Assembly: GCA_038326655.1 (NCBI GenBank)
Contig: JBBQKG010000013.1
Coordinates: 1-64,000 of the forward strand
Source: JBBQKG01 sp038326655
GTDB taxonomy: Bacteria; Actinomycetota; Thermoleophilia; Solirubrobacterales; JBBDJG01
Direction of reading: 5' to 3'
Length of the DNA stretch: 64,000 nucleotides
Shown piece after piece: positions 1 through 7,422 of the stretch (the stretch's first letter is position 1; every line of letters begins with the position of its first letter). The notes beneath the pieces were generated by a model. That model saw nothing but the letters and a program-made list of their open reading frames with translations. It was not told the DNA's origin and did no database searches. A program made the position numbers and the translations under genes.

Positions 1-171
1 GCCCTGTCCCCGCGCGAGCGGCTGATCTTGCACCTGCGCTTCGTCGAGGACATGACCCAGTCCGAGATCGCCGAGCGGATCGGCGTCTCCCAGATGCACG
101 TCTCGCGCCTGATCCGGCGCTCGCTGGCGCGGTTGCGGACGGTCGCCGAGCACGACCGCCAGCGCGATTGA
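1..171 (+). CDS. RNA polymerase sigma factor, C-terminal fragment (region 4)
   Basis: The window opens inside a gene, and the visible 56 residues end at TGA 169-171. They form a sigma-70 region 4 helix-turn-helix: a leading LSPRERLIL element, then TQSEIAERIGVSQMHVSRLI as recognition helices, then a basic tail. The wording is that of the SigB/SigF/SigG stress-sigma group rather than ECF factors. Region 4 contacts the -35 element. The stop overlaps the TTG start of the next gene by 4 bp (TTGA), so the two are probably cotranscribed. The N-terminal part lies outside the window, so the subgroup is inferred. Confidence 0.85.
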   Translation, partial: ALSPRERLILHLRFVEDMTQSEIAERIGVSQMHVSRLIRRSLARLRTVAEHDRQRD

Positions 172-857
172 CCACGTCGCTTGCCGAGCTGTCGGCCGAG
201 ATCTCGACGTGCCGTCGCTGCCCCCGCCTGGTCGCGTGGCGAGAACGCGCTGCCGCCGACCCGCCCCGGCGCTACCAGGGCGAGCGCTACTGGGCCCGTC
301 CGCTGCCGGGATTCGGCGACCCTCACGCCGGCGTGGTGGTGGTCGGCCTGGCGCCCGCGGCGCACGGCGGTAACCGCACCGGCCGCATCTTCACCGGCGA
401 CCGCTCCGGCGACTGGCTCTTCGCCTCGCTGTACCGGACGGGGTTCGCCAGCCAGCCGACCTCCGAGCGGCCCGGCGACGGCCTGCGCCTCGACGGCGCC
501 TACATCACCGCGGTGGTTCGCTGTGCGCCGCCCGCGAACAAGCCCACCACGACGGAGCGCGACACGTGCCTGACCTACCTCGTGCGGGAGCTGCGCCTGC
601 TTCCCGCAGCGCGCGTGATCGTGGCGCTTGGCAGCTTCGCGTGGGAGGGAGCCCTGCTCGCGCTCCGGGCGATTGGCATCGCCGTGTCTCGCCCGAAGCC
701 GCGTTTCGGGCACGGGGCCGAGGCGGCGGTCGGTCCCTACACGCTCCTGGGCTGCTTCCACCCGAGCCAGCAGAACACCTTCACCGGCAAGCTCACCGAG
801 CAGATGACCGACGCGGTGTTCACCCGCGCACGCGAGCTTGTAGGGTCGGTCGAGTAG
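168..857 (+). CDS. Uracil-DNA glycosylase, family 5 (UDGb type, Fe-S)
   Basis: This 229-residue enzyme is predicted to excise uracil and other deaminated bases from DNA as the first step of base-excision repair. C15, C18, C119 and C134 are placed as the four ligands of the 4Fe-4S cluster of thermophile/actinobacterial UDGs. Motif A reads GLAPAAHGGNRTGRIFTGD (60-78) and motif B HPSQQNT (198-204), the family-5 signatures; motif A lacks the Asp/Asn water-activating residue of family 1. The start is TTG, chosen because it precedes the CxxC cluster and overlaps the upstream stop. The C-terminus is complete. The assignment is strong from motifs; exact substrate range is not visible. Confidence 0.9.
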   Translation: MTTSLAELSAEISTCRRCPRLVAWRERAAADPPRRYQGERYWARPLPGFGDPHAGVVVVGLAPAAHGGNRTGRIFTGDRSGDWLFASLYRTGFASQPTSERPGDGLRLDGAYITAVVRCAPPANKPTTTERDTCLTYLVRELRLLPAARVIVALGSFAWEGALLALRAIGIAVSRPKPRFGHGAEAAVGPYTLLGCFHPSQQNTFTGKLTEQMTDAVFTRARELVGSVE

Positions 858-862
858 CGACA

Positions 863-892
863 CGGCCGCAAAGATCAACGAGTTCGCGGCCG
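863..892. terminator. Possible bidirectional terminator hairpin
   Basis: A perfect 7-bp inverted repeat (CGGCCGC at 863-869, GCGGCCG at 886-892) with a 16-nt loop sits between two convergent genes, 6 bp after the glycosylase stop and 18 bp from the stop of the minus-strand hydrolase. There is no T-run on either side, so it would be an atypical GC-rich terminator. The assignment rests on position and symmetry only. Confidence 0.3.
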
Positions 893-910
893 GCCTGCCG
901 GTCGAGCACC

Positions 911-1612
911 CTACGCCGTAGCGGCCGCGCTCGTGTTGTAGGTCTCGTCGGCATCGAGCACCACGACCCGCGAGCTGGTCTGCTTCTCCACGCTCGCCTT
1001 GAACGCGTCCGCGTCGGCCGCGACCAGCGGAAACGTGTTGTAGTGGCACGGGATCACGGTGGGGGCGCCGATCAGCTTGGCGGCCACGGCCGCGTCGTGG
1101 CGGTCCATCGTGTAGTGGCCGCCGATCGGGATGATCGCGATGTCGACCGGAGTGCGCTCGGCGATCAGTGCCAGGTCTCCGAAGAGGCCGGTGTCGCCGA
1201 GGTGGAAGACGGTCTTGCCGTTCATGTAGATCACGAGGCCGGCGGCCGGATGGTTCGTCTTGCCGTCGGGCGTGGAGGAGCTGTGCAACGCCTGAACCAT
1301 CTTGACCCAGCCCCATTCGAACTCGACGGTGCCGCCGATGTTGGGGTCCGAGACGTGCTCGACGCCCTGCTCGCCGAGCCAGTTCGCCAGCTCCACCATC
1401 GCGACACAATGGGCGCCGGTTCGCTTCGCGACCGCAACCGCGTCGGCGATGTGGTCGGCGTGGCCGTGGGTCAGCAGGATGTGAGTCGGGTCGACGTCGT
1501 CGGCCGTCACCGAGGCGGCCGGGTTGTTGGGGGCCAGGAACGGGTCGATCAGGATGCGGGCGTCGCCCTCCGAGAGCTCGAAGGTCGCGTGGCCCAGAAA
1601 GCGGATCTCCAT
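911..1612 (-). CDS. UPF0173 metal-dependent hydrolase, metallo-beta-lactamase fold
   Basis: This 233-residue protein has the UlaG-like MBL fold. THGHADH (48-54) supplies the first metal ligands, HLGDTGLFGD the bridging Asp region and the late PCHYNTFP the C-terminal His. Members are predicted Zn/Mn hydrolases of unknown substrate, and UlaG itself is a lactonase. I start at the ATG at 1612 because the sequence from MEIRFLGHATF matches the conserved first strand. The frame stays open upstream into GC-rich sequence without family features. It lies 38 bp downstream of a small hypothetical gene on the same strand and converges on the uracil-DNA glycosylase. Confidence 0.85.
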   Translation of the reverse strand: MEIRFLGHATFELSEGDARILIDPFLAPNNPAASVTADDVDPTHILLTHGHADHIADAVAVAKRTGAHCVAMVELANWLGEQGVEHVSDPNIGGTVEFEWGWVKMVQALHSSSTPDGKTNHPAAGLVIYMNGKTVFHLGDTGLFGDLALIAERTPVDIAIIPIGGHYTMDRHDAAVAAKLIGAPTVIPCHYNTFPLVAADADAFKASVEKQTSSRVVVLDADETYNTSAAATA

Positions 1613-1650
1613 GTCTGTCTCCGTGGTCGAGGACGGGGGGTCGCCTGAGC

Positions 1651-1956
1651 CTACCCTTCCAGCTGCCGCCCAAGCTCCCATCCCACGGCGACCCCGACCA
1701 TCATGCCCACCCCGGTCTCCTCGGCAAGCAGCGTGCGAAGCTCGACCAGCCGCTCCGCGGGGCTCTCGATCGAGGCAATCCGCGCCAGCGCCTGCTCGCG
1801 CGCCTCGTCGAGCCACCCCCCCTCGGCGAGCACACTCGCCAGCACCTGCTGGAGCTGTGGCGCGGCGGTCGCGACGCGCCGCTCGGCCTCGCCGAACCGG
1901 CCTGGCTCGAGCAGCGCCTCGATCGCGGCACGAATCTCGTCGTCGGAATGGGGCAC
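1651..1956 (-). CDS. Small hypothetical protein
   Basis: A 101-residue acidic, mainly helical protein with a GTG start at 1956. It opens with HSDDEIRAAIEALLEPGRF and ends with a Gly-rich hydrophobic stretch (GVGMMVGVAVGWELG) that could be amphipathic or a short membrane-associated helix. No catalytic motif is recognisable. It begins 17 bp from selD on the opposite strand, so the two share a very short divergent promoter region, and it is probably cotranscribed with the downstream UPF0173 hydrolase. It is called coding from its codon pattern and the clean gap to its neighbours; function unknown. Confidence 0.6.
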   Translation of the reverse strand: MPHSDDEIRAAIEALLEPGRFGEAERRVATAAPQLQQVLASVLAEGGWLDEAREQALARIASIESPAERLVELRTLLAEETGVGMMVGVAVGWELGRQLEG

Positions 1957-1973
1957 GCCGCGATAATAGGGCG

Positions 1974-3008
1974 GTGACGACGCTGACCAGCCTTTCTCAC
2001 GGCGCGGGTTGTGCGTGCAAGATCGGCCCTGGCGACCTTCACGCGCTCCTGGCGGGCCTACCGGGGGCCGATGATCCCGCTCTGCTGGTGGGAATGGAGA
2101 CCGCGGACGACGCCGGTGTGTACCGCCTCGGCGACGAGCTCGCGCTCGTTCAGACCGTCGACTTCTTCACGCCGATCGTCGACGACCCCTACGACTTCGG
2201 CAGGATCGCCGCCGCGAACGCGCTGTCGGACCTCTACGCGATGGGCGCCCGGCCCCTGACCGCGCTCAACCTGGTCGCCTTCTCGCTCGAGCAGCTCGGG
2301 ATGGAGACGCTCGCGGAGATCCTCCGGGGCGGCGCCCAAATCGCCGCCGAGGCCGGCGTCGCGATCGTGGGCGGCCACTCGATCGACGATCCGGAGCCGA
2401 AGTACGGCATGGCTGTCACGGGTATCGCCCATCCTGAACGCGTGGTGCGCAACTCCACCGCCCGCCCCGGGGACCGCCTGTTCCTGACGAAGCCGCTCGG
2501 CGCCGGCGCGATCTCGACCGCCGCCAAGCGTGGGCTTGCCGGAGCCGAGCTGATCGCCCGCGCGACCGAGGTGATGACGACCTTGAATGCCCGTGCGGCC
2601 GAGGCGGCGCTCGCGGTCGGGCCCAGCGCGATGACCGACGTCACGGGCTTCGGCCTGCTGGGGCACCTGCGCGAGCTGACGATCGCAAGCGGCGTGAGCG
2701 CGGCGGTCGAGGCAGCAGCGGTGCCGGTGATGGACGGCGTGCTGGCGCTGCTCGAGGATGGCGACGGCGTGTCCGGCGGCAACCGCCGCAACCAGGAGTT
2801 CGCGGCTGCCTTCACCAGCTTCGGCGAGCACGTCCCCGAGCGGCTCCGCGCGCTTCTGGCGGACCCGATGACCTCCGGGGGGCTGCTCGTCGCGGCCCCG
2901 CCGGAACTGGCGGGCGAGATGGAGGAGACGCTGCTAGCGGCGGCACCGGAGACCGTCGCGATCGGCTCCCTCGCGGCGGGAAAGCCCGGGCGGATCAGCG
3001 CCGGCTAG
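1974..3008 (+). CDS. selD: Selenide, water dikinase (selenophosphate synthetase)
   Basis: This 344-residue enzyme makes selenophosphate from selenide and ATP, the selenium donor for selenocysteine-tRNA and for 2-selenouridine in tRNA. The N-terminal loop SHGAGCACK carries the catalytic Cys13 (Sec in some homologues) and Lys16. METADDAGVYRL and IVGGHSIDDPEPKYGM are the metal/ATP-binding segments and MTDVTGFGLLGH the AIRS-fold C-terminal motif. The GTG start at 1974 leaves 12 residues before Cys13, close to the family norm. No selA, selB, SECIS-like feature or mnmH is in view. The 3' end overlaps the convergent rhomboid-like gene by 14 bp. Confidence 0.93.
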   Translation: MTTLTSLSHGAGCACKIGPGDLHALLAGLPGADDPALLVGMETADDAGVYRLGDELALVQTVDFFTPIVDDPYDFGRIAAANALSDLYAMGARPLTALNLVAFSLEQLGMETLAEILRGGAQIAAEAGVAIVGGHSIDDPEPKYGMAVTGIAHPERVVRNSTARPGDRLFLTKPLGAGAISTAAKRGLAGAELIARATEVMTTLNARAAEAALAVGPSAMTDVTGFGLLGHLRELTIASGVSAAVEAAAVPVMDGVLALLEDGDGVSGGNRRNQEFAAAFTSFGEHVPERLRALLADPMTSGGLLVAAPPELAGEMEETLLAAAPETVAIGSLAAGKPGRISAG

Positions 3009-3765
3009 GCAGCGCCAGCCCGATCAGGCACCCGAGCGCGCCGCCGCCGAGCGCCACCCATCCGTCGGCCGAGCGCTCGAGCAGTGGCATCGCGACCAAC
3101 ACGGCCGCGATCGCAGCGGCGCCGAGCAGGTCGCTCTCGGTGTCGTAGCCGGCACGGCGGTCCCGCAGGTCGCGGATGAACCAGGCGCCGATCAGGCCGA
3201 GCGCCGCGCCGTTGCCGCCGATCGCGATCGGGAGGTTCTCGATCACGGTCGCGAGATACATGCCGAACGCCCCGCAGGCGATGAAGATCGCGGCGGTCGC
3301 GAACCCGCTGTAGCGGCGCTCCAGGCTCGTGCCGAAGATCGCCAATGCGACGCCCACGGCGAACAGGTAGCCGACGTTCTCGTAGTTGAACTGCGCCGCC
3401 ACGAGGCGCCACCAGTCGCCGTCCAGCGGGCCGATGATGCCGCCGAGGTCGAAGACGCCGAGCGTGCCTGCGCGGTCGATCAGGTAGACGATCGCGCCAG
3501 CGAGCACCAGGGCGATCGTCACGTAGGGGCGCTGGGCCGACAGCCACGCGAGCGGGCGCTGGGGCTGCTCGGCGCGGGGGCGGCTTTTGCGGAAGCGCTT
3601 ACGCCGCGGCGCGGGGGCGAGCTCGACCGTGCCGTCCTCGGCCAGCCGGTTGAGCTTCGGTGCCCGCTTGCGGAGCCGCTGCCCGCAGTAAGGGCACTCG
3701 GTGATGTATGGGCTCACCTCGGAGCCGCAGTTCTTGCAGACGACGTTGAGGTCTACTTCTGCCAC
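2995..3765 (-). CDS. Rhomboid-fold membrane protein with N-terminal zinc ribbon, catalytically degenerate
   Basis: A 256-residue membrane protein. Residues 10-27 hold two CxxC pairs (C10, C13, C24, C27) forming a zinc ribbon, followed by a basic linker (50-70) and about six hydrophobic helices from residue 82. The helix order and the WWRLVAAQF loop match rhomboids. The catalytic GxSG is replaced by GGNG (N185), the His/Asn of helix 2 are absent, and the last helix has no catalytic His. It is therefore predicted to be an inactive rhomboid relative, perhaps a membrane chaperone or scaffold. It ends tail-to-tail inside selD. Confidence 0.8.
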   Translation of the reverse strand: MAEVDLNVVCKNCGSEVSPYITECPYCGQRLRKRAPKLNRLAEDGTVELAPAPRRKRFRKSRPRAEQPQRPLAWLSAQRPYVTIALVLAGAIVYLIDRAGTLGVFDLGGIIGPLDGDWWRLVAAQFNYENVGYLFAVGVALAIFGTSLERRYSGFATAAIFIACGAFGMYLATVIENLPIAIGGNGAALGLIGAWFIRDLRDRRAGYDTESDLLGAAAIAAVLVAMPLLERSADGWVALGGGALGCLIGLALPSRR

Positions 3766-3805
3766 GCCTCAAAAGATAGCCAGGCCGGGCAGTCGGGAGG
3801 GAGGG

Positions 3806-5185
3806 TTATCGCTCGAGCGAGTTGCCCTGCCGCTCCCACGTGCCCACGCCTCCGTCTGCGACGTGGATGACGGGCGCCACTCCGAGCCGCCGGAGCAGGC
3901 TCACGGCGACCGCGCTTCGCTGCCCGGAGGAGCAGATCACGGCCACCGTGCGGGCCGGGTCGATCCCCTCGGGCACGCTGGTCACGTCGTGATACGGCCG
4001 GTGGAAGGAGCCCGGCATGTGGCCCTCGTCCCACTCCGCGCGCTCGCGCACGTCGAGCACCTGCATGCCGGGCTCGCGCTCCAGGCGGGCGGCGAGGTGC
4101 TCCGCTCGCAGGCGCTCGATCTGGCCGACGCCGCGGTGCTCGTCCCGCCAGCTCGTCATGCCGCCCGCCAGATAGCCGCCGAGCGTGCGAATCCCGACGG
4201 CGGTCGCGAGCCTCGCCGCAACGCGCGCGTCCTGGTCGTCGCGCCCGATCAGGACAACCTCCTGCCCGCGTCCGGCAATCCACGCAAGCCGCGTGCCGAA
4301 GCCGGCGTGGAGCATCGTCACGCAGACCGCTCCGGGGATGTGCGCCTCGTCGAACTGGAGGTCGGTGCGCACGTCGACCAGCAGCGCGCCCTCGGACTGC
4401 CTCTGCTCGACCTGCCGCGAGGCGAGCGGCAGCACCTCGACCCCGGCCGTCAGCAGAGGTCCCCGGTTGAAGGCCACGATCGCCTCGAAGTTCGGCGGCT
4501 GAGGCGGGAGCTCGGCGATCGCCCGCGCGACGAAGCGATCCTCGTCGGGCTCGGAAAAGAGCTCGTTGTGGCGGCGCTCGTACCCGATCGTGGAGGACAC
4601 CTTGAGGTCCATCCCGGGGCCGCCGCACAGCGAGCCGCCCAGGTGGCCGGGCCAGACCTCGGTCTCTGCCGCGAGCGTGAACAGCTTCTCGTGCAGTGAG
4701 CGGAAGATGCCTCGCGCGCCGTCCGCCTTGTCGATCGCGAGGTCGGGCCGGGCGACGTCGTTCACGAACAACGTGTCCCCGGTCAGCACGGCCCAGGGCT
4801 CCTCGCCGCGCTCGCGGTCCACGAGCGCGAAGGCAGTGTGCTCGGGCCGGTGCCCGGGCGTGTGGATCGCCCGCACCAGCAGCGAGCCGAGCTCGAGCTC
4901 CCAGCCGTCCTCGAAGGCTTCGTGGTCGTACGCCGGCGCCGCCTCGCGGTGGATGTGGATGGTCGCGCCGGCGGCGGAGGCGAGCCGGCCGTGCCCGGAC
5001 ACGTGGTCTGCGTGGTTGTGCGTCTCGAGGATGTGCTCGATCCGCACGCCCACGTACCGGGCGAGCGCGAGGTACTCGTCGATCTCGAAGCGCGGGTCTA
5101 CCACCGCCGCGACGCCGGCGTCCGCGTCGCCGATCAGGTACGAGGCACAGCCGAGGTCGTCGTGGGTGATCTGGCGGAAGAGCAT
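3806..5185 (-). CDS. Persulfide dioxygenase-rhodanese fusion (CstB-like)
   Basis: A 459-residue cytoplasmic protein. Residues 1-250 are an ETHE1-type MBL domain with THNHADH (55-61), HTPGH (108-112) and the GDTLF loop; such domains oxidise glutathione or protein persulfides to sulfite using mono-iron. Two rhodanese modules follow. The first (about 265-355) has GRDDQD where the active-site Cys loop should be. The second (about 372-455) keeps Cys418 in ICSSGQRS. This MBL / pseudo-rhodanese / rhodanese order is that of CstB, which detoxifies sulfide. The start is the ATG at 5185, where the MBL fold begins. The upstream YbdK-type ligase is only 8 bp away, so a link to low-molecular-weight thiols is likely. 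Confidence 0.85.
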   Translation of the reverse strand: MLFRQITHDDLGCASYLIGDADAGVAAVVDPRFEIDEYLALARYVGVRIEHILETHNHADHVSGHGRLASAAGATIHIHREAAPAYDHEAFEDGWELELGSLLVRAIHTPGHRPEHTAFALVDRERGEEPWAVLTGDTLFVNDVARPDLAIDKADGARGIFRSLHEKLFTLAAETEVWPGHLGGSLCGGPGMDLKVSSTIGYERRHNELFSEPDEDRFVARAIAELPPQPPNFEAIVAFNRGPLLTAGVEVLPLASRQVEQRQSEGALLVDVRTDLQFDEAHIPGAVCVTMLHAGFGTRLAWIAGRGQEVVLIGRDDQDARVAARLATAVGIRTLGGYLAGGMTSWRDEHRGVGQIERLRAEHLAARLEREPGMQVLDVRERAEWDEGHMPGSFHRPYHDVTSVPEGIDPARTVAVICSSGQRSAVAVSLLRRLGVAPVIHVADGGVGTWERQGNSLER

Positions 5186-5193
5186 CTCGCGAT

Positions 5194-6306
5194 CTATACC
5201 GCGGCGCTTGACTCGACGATGCTGCGAACGAGCGCGCCCAGATCCCGGGTCGCGCGCCACTCGGCGAGCTGGCGGTCGGCTCCGGCGCCTCCCTCGACCA
5301 GGTCCATGACCGCCTCCAGCTCACGCTCGGAGCCGAGCTCGCGGGCATGCGGGCGCAGGCGCTCGACCAGCCGCCGCGCGAGCTCCTTGGCCGGTATGCG
5401 TGAGCTCTTCGGAAGGTCGATCAGCTCTCCGCCGAGCCCGTGCCGGGCTGCCAGCCACTTGTTCTCCTCGAGCAGCTCGTGCGGGAACGTGCCCAGCTCG
5501 TAGCCGGAGTCGTAGTGCTCCGACAGCTCCTTGCACATCGCCTGGATCAGCGCCGCCAGCGCAATCGTGTGCGGCAGGCGCGTCTGCGCGTCGCAGCAGC
5601 GCACCTCGACGGTGCCGAGCTTCGGGTGCGGCCGGACATCCCACCAGAGGAACGTGTAGTCGGCGACCGCGCGCGCCTCGACCATGAATTCGATCCTGGC
5701 CTGGAAATCGCTCCAGCTCTCGAACCGCTGCGGGACGCCGACGCGCGGCAGGAGGCGGAAAATCGGCGTGCGGGCCGACATCATGCCGGTCTGCATGCCG
5801 CGCCAGAACGGTGAGTTCGTGGAGAGCGCGAGGAGGATCGGGATGTGGACGCGCATCCCGTTCGCGACATGGATCGCCTTCTCGGGATCGTCGATGCCGA
5901 CATGGACGTGCAGTCCGAAGAGCAGCTCCTGGCGCGCAACGAACGCGAGCGCGTCGAGGATCTCGTGATAGCGCTCGCGCTCCACGACCTGCTGGTCCTC
6001 CCACTTCGCGAACGGGTGCGTTCCGGCGGAGCCGATCTCGAGGCCCTTCGCCTCGGCGGTCTCCCGCACCCGGCGGCGGAGATCCCCGAGCTGACCGGCC
6101 GCCTCGCCCACGTTGCGGCACACGTCGGTGGAGATCTCGAGCACCGACTGGAGCAGCTCCGGCTTCACTTGGCCCTCGGTCTCGGGCGGGACGTCGACCA
6201 TCATCTCCTCGATCGCAGAGACGAGGTCCATGGTCTGGGCGTCGACGATCATGAGCTCCTCTTCGACGCCGAGTGTGTAGGCAGGGCCTTTGAAGTTGTG
6301 GTCCAT
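5194..6306 (-). CDS. Carboxylate-amine ligase, YbdK/GCS2 family (copy 1)
   Basis: A 370-residue ATP-dependent ligase of the glutamate-cysteine ligase type 2 superfamily. It has TLGVEEELMIVD (11-22), LHVHVG (132-137), ALSTNSPFW, the WWDVRPHPKLGTVEVR segment and a helical C-terminus. Family members join glutamate to cysteine or to other amines; the true amine substrate is not readable. The ATG at 6306 is chosen because the first strand follows it directly. The gene lies 8 bp upstream of the CstB-like gene and diverges from the aldolase across 70 bp. A paralogue sits at 18566-19645. Confidence 0.85.
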   Translation of the reverse strand: MDHNFKGPAYTLGVEEELMIVDAQTMDLVSAIEEMMVDVPPETEGQVKPELLQSVLEISTDVCRNVGEAAGQLGDLRRRVRETAEAKGLEIGSAGTHPFAKWEDQQVVERERYHEILDALAFVARQELLFGLHVHVGIDDPEKAIHVANGMRVHIPILLALSTNSPFWRGMQTGMMSARTPIFRLLPRVGVPQRFESWSDFQARIEFMVEARAVADYTFLWWDVRPHPKLGTVEVRCCDAQTRLPHTIALAALIQAMCKELSEHYDSGYELGTFPHELLEENKWLAARHGLGGELIDLPKSSRIPAKELARRLVERLRPHARELGSERELEAVMDLVEGGAGADRQLAEWRATRDLGALVRSIVESSAAV

Positions 6307-6313
6307 CGGTGCC

Positions 6314-6343
6314 TCGAAAGTCGGCTGCGGACGCCCATATACT
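6314..6343 (+). promoter_or_regulatory. Putative promoter of the class I aldolase gene
   Basis: A good -10 element, TATACT (6338-6343), lies 18 bp after TCGAAA (6314-6319), a weak -35. A start near 6350 would give a leader of about 27 nt containing GGAGGAA (6364-6370), 6 nt before the ATG at 6377. In this GC-rich sequence a TATACT in the divergent gap is notable, but there is no other support. Confidence 0.45.
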
Positions 6344-6376
6344 GACCGCAAGCAGCGACGAACGGAGGAAGTCGGA

Positions 6377-7312
6377 ATGTCGATCAGCGTAGGAAAGGCC
6401 GAGCTGGGCACGCAGTCGCACTCGCTCCTGGCGACCCTCTCGCCGGGCAAGCGCACCAGGCTGCGGCGGCTCCTCTACGAGTTCGGCCCGGGCGAGGGCA
6501 CGCTGCTGTTCCTGCCGATCGACCAGGGAATCGAGCATGGCCCTCGCGATTTCTTCCCCAACCCCGCCTCGAAGGACCCGGAGTACCAGTTCCGCCTCGC
6601 GGCCGAGGCCGGCTATTCGGCGATCGCCTGCGGCTACGGCATGGCGAGCAAGTACTACCCCGACTACGCCGGCCAGGTCCCGCTGATCCTGAAGCTCAAC
6701 TCGAAGACCGACGTCCCGCCCTCCGACGAGTCCTTCTCGCCCTGCAACGCGTCGGTGGAGGACGCCGTGCGCATCGGCGCGGACGCGGTCGGCTACACGC
6801 TCTACGTGGGCTCCCCCAAGCAGTCGGACGACTTCATCCAGCTCGGCAAGGTCCGCCAGGACTGTGACCGCTTCGGGATGCCGCTCGTGATCTGGGCCTA
6901 TCCGCGCGGGCGTGACATCGAGAAGAAGGGCGGCCAGAACTCCTTCTACGCGATCGACTACGCGGCGCGCGTCGCGATGGAGATGGGCGCCGACATCGTG
7001 AAGCTGAACATGCCGAAGCTGAGCCCCGACAAGGACAAGGACTCGCCGGCTCCCTACAACGAGCTGGAAGTGAGCCTCGAGGAGGCGATCCGCCAGTGCG
7101 TGCAGTCGGCGGGCCGCGCGCTGGTCGTGCTGTCGGGCGGCTCGAAGATCGACGACGATCAACTGATCGCGCAGACCCGCGCGATCATGGAGGCCGGTGG
7201 CTCCGGTGTGATCTTCGGCCGCAACGTCTGGCAGCGGGAGTGGGGGCAGGCGCTGCAGATCATCGAGCAGATCAAAGAGACGCTCCTCAAGCACCGCACC
7301 CGGATCCCGTAG
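6377..7312 (+). CDS. Class I fructose-bisphosphate aldolase, DhnA/FbaB type
   Basis: A 311-residue archaeal-type class I aldolase, a Schiff-base enzyme splitting fructose-1,6-bisphosphate into glyceraldehyde-3-phosphate and dihydroxyacetone phosphate. FLPIDQGIEHGPRDFF (45-60) is the phosphate/substrate-binding strand, ADIVKLNMPK carries the likely Schiff-base Lys209, and VVLSGGSK plus GGSGVIFGRNVWQR form the standard C-terminal phosphate-binding motifs. The start is fixed by the strong GGAGGAA site 6 nt upstream. It diverges from the YbdK-type ligase. With the pentose phosphate operon at 32-42 kb it completes the sugar-phosphate core. DhnA-family aldolases can act on related substrates, so the symbol is left open. 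Confidence 0.88.
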   Translation: MSISVGKAELGTQSHSLLATLSPGKRTRLRRLLYEFGPGEGTLLFLPIDQGIEHGPRDFFPNPASKDPEYQFRLAAEAGYSAIACGYGMASKYYPDYAGQVPLILKLNSKTDVPPSDESFSPCNASVEDAVRIGADAVGYTLYVGSPKQSDDFIQLGKVRQDCDRFGMPLVIWAYPRGRDIEKKGGQNSFYAIDYAARVAMEMGADIVKLNMPKLSPDKDKDSPAPYNELEVSLEEAIRQCVQSAGRALVVLSGGSKIDDDQLIAQTRAIMEAGGSGVIFGRNVWQREWGQALQIIEQIKETLLKHRTRIP

Positions 7313-7422
7313 AGCCGGACGCTCACATCCGGTATTGGGCCGGCGGCTGGCGGCCACCGTCCTTCACGGCCGCGCTGCGAGGTGCGCCCCCCGGGCCCCC
7401 GCCGGTCGCGCGGTGGGAGGCG

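Noticed and set aside
2995..3765. Active rhomboid protease
   Set aside because: Catalytic Ser and His are both replaced, so only the fold is claimed.
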